DNA from: Massilia niastensis DSM 21313
Lineage (GTDB): Bacteria; Pseudomonadota; Gammaproteobacteria; Burkholderiales; Burkholderiaceae_D
Direction: 5' to 3'
Length of the DNA: 64,000 nucleotides
Assembly: GCF_000382345.1 (NCBI RefSeq)
Contig: NZ_KB908108.1
Span: forward strand, 1-64,000
In this document: positions 59,007 to 64,000 of the stretch, piece by piece
Position numbering within the stretch: position 1 is the stretch's first letter
How the letters are laid out: every line of letters starts with the position of its first letter
Program-made: the position numbers and the translations under genes
Notes under the pieces: model-generated
Databases searched by the model: none
Seen by the model: the letters and a program-made list of their open reading frames with translations, nothing else
What the model was told of the DNA's origin: nothing

Positions 59007-60128
59007 ATGAAAAAATTACAGCTTCTTGGGGATATTACTCCCGCCCAGTTCTTGCGCGAATACTGGCATAAAAAACCTCTTCTGATTCGCCAGGCGATTC
59101 CCGGATTCAAACCTTTAATCAAGTTCGACAAGCTGGCCGACATGGCCCGCCAGAACCATGTCGAATCGCGCCTGGTCTCCTTGCGCGACGGCCAATGGGA
59201 CATGCAGCACGGCCCGCTGGCCGAGCTGCCCGCGCGCACCGAACCCGGCTGGACGATGCTGGTCCAGGGCGCCAACCTGTTCGACGACAAGGCCGACGCG
59301 CTGCTGCGCGAATTCCGCTTCGTGCCGGATGCGCGCCTCGACGACCTGATGATCAGCTACGCCAGCGATGGCGGCGGCGTCGGTCCGCACTTCGATTCCT
59401 ACGACGTGTTCCTGCTGCAGGCGCACGGCAAGCGCCGCTGGCGCATCGGCGCCCAGCAGGACCTGGCCCTGGTCGAGGGCCTGCCGCTGAAGATCCTCGC
59501 CAATTTCGAGCCGGAAGAAGAATTCGTGCTCGAGCCGGGCGACATGCTCTACCTGCCGCCGCACTACGCCCACGACGGCGTGGCCGAGGGCGAGTGCATG
59601 ACCTACTCGATCGGCTTCCGTTCGCCCTCGTTCCAGGAACTGGGCGAAGCCTTCCTGCAATTCATGGCCGACTCGATCGACCTGCCGGGACGCTATGCCG
59701 ACCCGGACCTGCAGCCGGCCAGGAATCCGGCCGAACTGCCGCGCGAGATGCTGGCCAGCGTCACCGAGGAATTGAACAAGGTGCGCTGGACCGAGGAAGA
59801 CGTGACGATCTTCCTGGGCGAATACATGTCCGAGCCGAAGCACAATGTGTTCTTCACCGGCCCGGCCAAGCCGCTCACCGTCGGACGCTTCATGGAGGCG
59901 GCCGCCAAGCGCGGCCTGAAACTATCGAGCAAGACCCTGATGCTGTACCGCGGCAAGCACGTCTTCATCAACGGCGAGTCCTTCGCCGCCGGCCGCGCCG
60001 ACAAGGCGGTGCTGGATGTGCTGGCCAACCAGCGCCGCGTCGAAGGCGCCCTGCTCGACAGCGCCACCGACGACGTGCTGGAAGCCTTGTACACCTGGTA
60101 CCAGGATGGCTGGATCGAACTGGCCTGA
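59007..60128 (+). CDS. roxA: Ribosomal protein arginine hydroxylase RoxA (YcfD-type, JmjC/cupin)
   Basis: RoxA-type enzymes use Fe(II), 2-oxoglutarate and oxygen to hydroxylate an arginine of ribosomal protein uL16. The 373-residue product has the cupin metal triad His128, Asp130 (GPHFDSYDVF) and His189 (LPPHYAHDG), then a dimerisation region and a C-terminal winged-helix domain. Length matches E. coli YcfD. It has no ribosome site and may be translated from a leaderless mRNA. The next gene starts 9 bp after its stop. Confidence 0.92.
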   Translation: MKKLQLLGDITPAQFLREYWHKKPLLIRQAIPGFKPLIKFDKLADMARQNHVESRLVSLRDGQWDMQHGPLAELPARTEPGWTMLVQGANLFDDKADALLREFRFVPDARLDDLMISYASDGGGVGPHFDSYDVFLLQAHGKRRWRIGAQQDLALVEGLPLKILANFEPEEEFVLEPGDMLYLPPHYAHDGVAEGECMTYSIGFRSPSFQELGEAFLQFMADSIDLPGRYADPDLQPARNPAELPREMLASVTEELNKVRWTEEDVTIFLGEYMSEPKHNVFFTGPAKPLTVGRFMEAAAKRGLKLSSKTLMLYRGKHVFINGESFAAGRADKAVLDVLANQRRVEGALLDSATDDVLEALYTWYQDGWIELA

Positions 60129-60136
60129 TTGACATC

Positions 60137-60616
60137 ATGGACGCCGCCGCCGTGACCCGTTTCGACACCCGCGCAGGATGCGAGGCGCAGTTTCGCGCCT
60201 GCGTGGCGGCCTCGCGTCAAGGCCTGGCGCTGTTCGACCCCGATTTCGCCATCTTCCCGCTCGGCGCGCCGGACGTGGACACCCTCCTGCGCACCTTCCT
60301 GGCTGGCGGCGGCCAGTTGCGCCTGGCCATGCATTCCACGGCGCACATCGAGCGCCATTACCCGCGTTTCGTGCGCCTGATGCGCGATTACGGACACCTG
60401 ATAGAATGCCGCATGACCGGCCGCAGCCTGCGCGAACTCGCCGATTCGTTCTGCATCGGCGACGACCTGCACATCGTGCGGCGCTTCCACCGCGATCACC
60501 TGCGCGGCGAAGCGGCTTTTCACTCACCCGGCATATGTGACATGTCGCGCCAGCGTTTTACCGGTATCTGGGAAGAGTCACGGGTCGTTTTACAGCCCAC
60601 GACAATAGGCCTATAA
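60137..60616 (+). CDS. Conserved protein of unknown function linked to roxA
   Basis: The 159-residue product starts MDAAAVTRFDTRAGCEAQFR and contains LALFDPDFAIFPLGAPDVDTLL, HSTAHIERHYPRFVRLMRDYG and FHRDHLRGEAAF. The middle His/Arg-rich part recalls the C-terminal domain found after acetyltransferases in some proteobacteria, but I cannot name the family safely. The gene follows roxA by eight bases on the same strand and is probably co-expressed. No signal peptide or membrane helix is present. Confidence 0.7.
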   Translation: MDAAAVTRFDTRAGCEAQFRACVAASRQGLALFDPDFAIFPLGAPDVDTLLRTFLAGGGQLRLAMHSTAHIERHYPRFVRLMRDYGHLIECRMTGRSLRELADSFCIGDDLHIVRRFHRDHLRGEAAFHSPGICDMSRQRFTGIWEESRVVLQPTTIGL

Positions 60617-60722
60617 GAACAAAAATTGCTTTGAAAACAGGGATTTCGCTAACGGTTGCATCTTGTAACAATATGAACCTTATTTGAGCGCAAAATACTT
60701 TCACCACGGCATGAGTTCGCTA

Positions 60723-60749
60723 TTGCGAATCAGTAAATTTGGCTATAAT
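60723..60749 (+). promoter_or_regulatory. Candidate promoter of the Ala-rich lipoprotein
   Basis: A perfect TATAAT at 60744-60749 is preceded by TTGCGA (60723-60728) with a short 15-bp spacer. The predicted leader of about 130 nt contains two palindromes. The region 60617-60722 is AT-rich and non-coding. Confidence 0.45.
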
Positions 60750-60821
60750 ATCAGGTCAGGAAGGTTCCGTTGCCTCTTTGGCAGTATTGCTATTATGGAA
60801 AGCACGAGAATTCCGCCGAGC

Positions 60822-60864
60822 AATAATTACCGGTAATTATTATTCGCAACAAGTAGTACTACTT
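60822..60864 (+). repeat. Twin perfect palindromes in the lipoprotein leader
   Basis: AATAATTACC/GGTAATTATT (60822-60841) is a perfect 20-bp palindrome. Nine bases later AAGTAGT/ACTACTT (60851-60864) is a perfect 14-bp palindrome. Both lie between the promoter and the ATG at 60884, within 62 bp of it. As DNA they are candidate operators; as RNA they would form two hairpins just before the ribosome site. Confidence 0.65.
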
Positions 60865-60883
60865 TGTAAATCTAAGGAAAATC

Positions 60884-61171
60884 ATGAAAAAATCCCTGCT
60901 GATCGTTTCCCTGATGGCTGTTGCTCTGGCTGCTTGCAGCAAGAAAGAAGAAGCTGCTCCTGCTGCTCCGGCCGCCACCGAAGCTCCGGTCGCTGCTCCT
61001 GCTGCTGACGCAACCGCACCGGCCGCTCCGGCTGCTGACGCTGCTGCTGCTCCGGCTGCTGACGCCGCTGCTGCCGCTTCGACCGCTGCTTCGTCGGCTG
61101 CCGACGCAGCTGCTGCTGCTTCGACCGCTGCTTCGCAAGCTGCTGACGCTGCTGCTGAAGCCAAGAAGTAA
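60884..61171 (+). CDS. Small alanine-rich lipoprotein with repeats
   Basis: The 95-residue product has a lipoprotein signal with lipobox LAAC (Cys18), SKKEE after the cysteine, and then a low-complexity Ala/Pro part turning into repeats of AADAAAAAST and ending EAKK. The mature part is likely an extended or helical rod between membrane and peptidoglycan. Alanine is written mostly GCT, unlike the GCC/GCG of neighbouring genes, which suggests high expression. TAAGGAAAATC precedes the ATG, and a strong terminator follows. The function is unknown. Confidence 0.8.
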   Translation: MKKSLLIVSLMAVALAACSKKEEAAPAAPAATEAPVAAPAADATAPAAPAADAAAAPAADAAAAASTAASSAADAAAAASTAASQAADAAAEAKK

Positions 61172-61195
61172 TCAGATTTTCTCTGATCCGAAAAG

Positions 61196-61219
61196 ACCGG
61201 CCTGCGGGCCGGTTTTTTT
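61196..61219 (+). terminator. Intrinsic terminator of the lipoprotein gene
   Basis: ACCGGCC (61196-61202) and GGCCGGT (61207-61213) form a stem with a four-base loop, followed by seven T residues (61213-61219). It lies 25 bp after the stop codon. Confidence 0.85.
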
Positions 61220-61277
61220 ACGCCTGGCGTTTTGCCGCGTGCCCCCCCCCACCAAGGCCGCGCATCGCCGCGCGAAT

Positions 61278-61303
61278 AAAAAAACCGGCCGCGAAGGCCG
61301 GTT
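61278..61303 (-). terminator. Intrinsic terminator of dapA-bamC
   Basis: AACCGGCC (61283-61290) and GGCCGGTT (61296-61303) form a stem; on the minus strand it is followed by a run of T (61284-61278). It lies 22 bp beyond the bamC stop. It resembles the lipoprotein terminator facing it, so the pair insulates the two convergent units. Confidence 0.85.
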
Positions 61304-61324
61304 CTTCGTTGGCGCGGTGAGCGC

Positions 61325-62473
61325 TTATTTCAGCTCGTCGTTCAGCAGCGTCAGGATCTTGGCCGCGGTCGGCGAGGTATCCGGCTTGCCGTCGTTGCTC
61401 TGGACCGTCACGTTGCTGGCGCTCGCGCCCTGCTCCGACTTGACCAGCACGCGGTAGCGCTGCGCTTCCTTGGCCTTCTCTTCCGAGCCGCCGAAGGTGA
61501 ACAGGCGCTTGAAGAAGCCGTCCTTGTTGACGGCGTCCGGATCGACATAGCGCACGAAGTAGATGCCCTGCACGCGGTCGCGGTCTTCGACGGTGAAGCC
61601 GACGCGGTCCAGCGCCAGGCCGACACGGCGCCAGGCGCGGTCGAAGCCTTCATCGAGCTCGACCTTGTCGCCCACCAGCTTGGCGTGCTGCGGCGCCAGC
61701 GGGGCGCTGGCCACGGTGCCTTCGGCGGTCTTGACGTCCTTGGTGCCGGTCAGGTGCGCGACCATGCGGCTCAGGAACTGCGATTCCAGGCCCGGGTCGT
61801 TGGCGCGCGTGGTCCAGACCGTGGTTTCCTTCTGCGCGCCGGTCAGCACTTCCTCGGCGCCGCGGTGGCTCACGTAGATCTCGGTCGAGCCGTCCGGCAG
61901 GCGCTCCAGGCGGGTGCGGAACTTGTCGCGCTCGCCGGTCGAATAGGCTTTGTCGAACACCTTGCCGATCGCATTGCGCAGGAAGTCCTGCGGGATCTTC
62001 GAGCGGTTCTCGACCCAGGCGGTTTCCATGGTGCCGGTGGGGACCGACTCGGTCTCGAGGGCGAAGCCCATGTCTTCCCAGAACTGGCGCAGTTGCGGCC
62101 ACAGCTGTTCCGGAGTCTGCTTGACCACCAGCCAGCGCTGGTCGCCGGCGCGCTCGACACGCACGGCGTCGCTCGCGATCGGACCGACCACGCTCGGGCC
62201 GCCCGCCACCGGGGCGGCGGCCTGGGCGCCTTGCGACTGCTGGAAGCCCGATGCGGTGGCCACGCCACGGGCATCGGGGACGGCATAGCGGTTATCGCGC
62301 TGCAGCTTGGTCAGGTCGGGCGGCACGTCCAGCGGCGCCGCCTTCTTGGCGCCCCGGTAATCCACCTTGTCCGATTCGAACACGGTGGTGCAGGCCGCCA
62401 GGCTGAATGCGATCACGGTGAGCGTCAGCGCGGCGGGAGCGGAAACCAGGGTCGTTTTCTTGCGAATAGTCAT
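61325..62473 (-). CDS. bamC: Outer membrane assembly lipoprotein BamC
   Basis: BamC is a lipoprotein of the BAM complex that inserts outer-membrane beta-barrels. The 382-residue product has a signal peptide with lipobox LAAC (Cys28), an unstructured N-terminal part binding BamD in known complexes (DYRGAKKAAPLDVPPDLTKL is typical) and two helix-grip domains (RWLVVKQTPEQLWPQLRQFW; DRAWRRVGLALDRVGFTVEDRD). It follows dapA by 48 bp, as in E. coli. Confidence 0.93.
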   Translation of the reverse strand: MTIRKKTTLVSAPAALTLTVIAFSLAACTTVFESDKVDYRGAKKAAPLDVPPDLTKLQRDNRYAVPDARGVATASGFQQSQGAQAAAPVAGGPSVVGPIASDAVRVERAGDQRWLVVKQTPEQLWPQLRQFWEDMGFALETESVPTGTMETAWVENRSKIPQDFLRNAIGKVFDKAYSTGERDKFRTRLERLPDGSTEIYVSHRGAEEVLTGAQKETTVWTTRANDPGLESQFLSRMVAHLTGTKDVKTAEGTVASAPLAPQHAKLVGDKVELDEGFDRAWRRVGLALDRVGFTVEDRDRVQGIYFVRYVDPDAVNKDGFFKRLFTFGGSEEKAKEAQRYRVLVKSEQGASASNVTVQSNDGKPDTSPTAAKILTLLNDELK

Positions 62474-62521
62474 GTCGTTCGATGTCAGAATCTAAAAGCC
62501 GGAACCTCTGCGGGCCCAGGG

Positions 62522-63400
62522 TTATTGGTGGACGCCCGCTTCCACCAGGGCAGCGCGCACGATCTCGTGGTATGGCGCGGACAGCGGCGCCAGCGGCAGG
62601 CGCAGGCCGGCCGGCATCTTGCCCATTTCGGCCAGCGCCCATTTCACCGGCACCGGGTTCGGTTCCACGAACAGCTTGGCGTGCAGGGAGAGGACCCGGT
62701 TGTTGATCTCGACCGCGCGCGCGATATCGCCCGCCATGGCGGCGACGCACAGTTCGTGCATCGCGCGCGGGGCGACGTTGGCGGTGACCGAGATATTGCC
62801 GGCGCCGCCGCAGAACATCAGCGCCATCGCGGTCGGATCGTCGCCCGAGTACACGGCGAAGGACTTGTCGACCATGCGCAGCAGCTCGATGCCGCGGCCG
62901 ATGTTGCCGGTCGCATCCTTGATGCCGACGATATTGTCGATCGGCGCCAGGCGCGCGACGGTCTCGTTGGCCATGTCGGCCACGGTGCGGCCCGGCACGT
63001 TGTACAGGATGAGCGGCAGCTCGACCGCTTCCGCGATGGTGCGGAAGTGGCGGTACATGCCCTCTTGCGTCGGGCGGTTATAGTAAGGCACGACCTGGAG
63101 CGAGGCGTCGGCGCCCACATCCCTGGCGTGGCGGGTCAGTGCGATCGCTTCCGCGGTCGAATTGCCGCCGGTGCCGGCGATGACAGGAATGCGGCCGGCC
63201 ACGTGATCGACCGCCAGCTTGACCAGTTCGCAGTGCTCTTCCGGAGAAACGGTTGCGGACTCGCCCGTCGTGCCGACGATGACGACCCCGTCGGTGCCTT
63301 CCGCGATGTGCCAGTCGAGCAGCTTGCGCAGGGATTCGCGGTCAAGACTGCCATCTTCGAACATCGGGGTGACGATTGCTACGATACTGCCCTTAATCAT
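62522..63400 (-). CDS. dapA: 4-hydroxy-tetrahydrodipicolinate synthase DapA
   Basis: DapA condenses pyruvate with aspartate semialdehyde, the first committed step to lysine and diaminopimelate, using the product of asd in this window. The 292-residue product has the Schiff-base Lys161 (GIKDATGN), Tyr133 (ILYNVPGRT) and GTTGESATV with the active-site threonines. It heads the dapA-bamC unit. The upstream sequence has no strong ribosome site. Confidence 0.97.
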   Translation of the reverse strand: MIKGSIVAIVTPMFEDGSLDRESLRKLLDWHIAEGTDGVVIVGTTGESATVSPEEHCELVKLAVDHVAGRIPVIAGTGGNSTAEAIALTRHARDVGADASLQVVPYYNRPTQEGMYRHFRTIAEAVELPLILYNVPGRTVADMANETVARLAPIDNIVGIKDATGNIGRGIELLRMVDKSFAVYSGDDPTAMALMFCGGAGNISVTANVAPRAMHELCVAAMAGDIARAVEINNRVLSLHAKLFVEPNPVPVKWALAEMGKMPAGLRLPLAPLSAPYHEIVRAALVEAGVHQ

Positions 63401-63433
63401 AATCTTTGGACCGTGCGAGTAAATAAAAATCTG

Positions 63434-63465
63434 ATTGTAGCGGATACCCCGCCGCTATGGTTCAA
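63434..63465 (-). promoter_or_regulatory. Candidate dapA promoter
   Basis: On the minus strand TACAAT (63439-63434) is a good -10 box giving a leader of about 27 nt. The only -35-like hexamer, TTGAAC (63465-63460), is 20 bp away, which is long. Confidence 0.35.
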
Positions 63466-63547
63466 TTCCCAACCATAATATGGAGCCCCTCGACAAACCT
63501 GCTGCGCGTTGCACTGTTGGCGGGGCCGCCGAGGCCTGCGATACGCG

Positions 63548-64000
63548 CTACGGTTTTTCGAGGTTCCCATGGTCGAGCCGGGCCTCGGTTTTGGCAAAGC
63601 TTGGCCCCGCCGCGCATAGGCGCTGCACCTGGGCCGGATGCGGGGACGCGATATGCCCGTCCTCGTAGGCCAGCACCTGCAAGCCGCCGGCCGCCGCCAT
63701 GGCCAGCAATTCGCCGGGCGCGAGCAGGAAGGCGGGATTCGACGGCTTGCCGTAGACCTGGTTGCCTTGTGCGAAAGTCTCGTAGATCAGGATGCCGTCC
63801 GGACGCAGGCTGGCGGCCAGGTGCGGGAACAGCGGACGGTGCAGGTAATTGGTGACCACGATGGCGGCGAAGCGCCCCGCCTCGAACGGCCAGGGCGCGC
63901 CCTCGGCCTCGAGGTCATATTCCATCGTCGTGATGCCCGGCCCGGCGGCCGTGGCCAGCACCTCCGGCTTGCGGTCCACCGCCAGCACCGCATGGCCGCG
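63548..64000 (-). CDS. Class I SAM-dependent methyltransferase, 5' end outside window
   Basis: The frame is open to the last base of the window and begins there with RGHAVLAVDRKPEVLA, the motif II region of a Rossmann-type methyltransferase. DLEAEGAPWPF and FAAIVVTNYLHRPLFPHLAASL give the later motifs. The SAM-binding glycine loop (motif I) lies outside. The product ends GNLEKP. It resembles tellurite-resistance TehB-like methyltransferases, but the substrate is unknown. It is upstream of dapA on the same strand, 147 bp away. Confidence 0.85.
   Translation of the reverse strand, partial: RGHAVLAVDRKPEVLATAAGPGITTMEYDLEAEGAPWPFEAGRFAAIVVTNYLHRPLFPHLAASLRPDGILIYETFAQGNQVYGKPSNPAFLLAPGELLAMAAAGGLQVLAYEDGHIASPHPAQVQRLCAAGPSFAKTEARLDHGNLEKP

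Overview
The window is a high-GC chromosomal segment of a betaproteobacterium, most likely Oxalobacteraceae and Massilia-like. This rests on gene order and protein type (leuC-entericidin-leuD-leuB-asd-fimV-truA-trpF-trpB-trpA, dapA-bamC, a CheZ-type phosphatase, a two-gene cyanophycin synthetase locus); no 16S rRNA or database search was available. Nearly all of the sequence is coding. No rRNA or tRNA gene was recognised.

Region by region. 1-395: the 5' end of an IS4-family transposase gene running off the left edge, then nested inverted repeats abutting trpA. 396-11766 (minus strand): biosynthesis of tryptophan, leucine and aspartate-family amino acids, with truA and fimV between them. 12010-14789 (minus): an overlapping cheZ-cheA pair. 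15175-17599 (plus): a universal stress protein behind an FNR-like box, a NarL-type response regulator and an FNR-like regulator without a full set of iron-sulfur ligands. 17670-28426 (minus): an exported glycine-zipper protein, then a DNA-repair block (recQ, MBL exonuclease, ATP-dependent ligase, Lhr-type helicase, Pde phosphoesterase) that is split in two by a plus-strand diguanylate cyclase and two small unknown genes. 28636-31301: a 39-residue putative membrane peptide, then ahpF and ahpC with a good OxyR operator. 31420-37551 (minus): a four-gene signalling operon (CHASE3-GAF hybrid kinase with three receivers, CheR, CheB, receiver-kinase). 37652-40055: divergent LysR/SDR genes with a 12-bp-arm inverted repeat between them, and an F420-reductase-like gene. 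40061-44529 (minus): UvrA paralogue, glycosyltransferase, flavin-binding stress protein.

44682-52597 is the cyanophycin locus: a DUF1854 protein and an ABC exporter with an unusual N-terminal domain and zinc ribbon on the minus strand, divergent from two cyanophycin synthetases. The first synthetase has lost the Mur-ligase P-loop lysine and the C-terminal domain but keeps a His/Glu motif in its N domain; the second is the reverse. A division of labour (dipeptide or primer handling by one, polymerisation by the other) is an attractive inference. 53472-54666 is a small accessory patch: two degenerate type I-E-like CRISPR repeats exactly 61 bp apart, a CzcE-like periplasmic protein and a frameshifted IS66 transposase remnant. 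54667-64000 returns to core genes: mutS coupled to a secreted phosphatase-like pseudoenzyme, slyD and roxA back to back, a conserved unknown, an alanine-rich lipoprotein with twin palindromes in its leader, bamC, dapA and a truncated methyltransferase.

The entries most worth a second look are the asymmetric cyanophycin synthetase pair with its ABC/DUF1854 partner, the interrupted Lhr-Lig-Exo-Pde block headed by RecQ, the CheR/CheB hybrid-kinase operon, and the palindromic leader of the alanine-rich lipoprotein.
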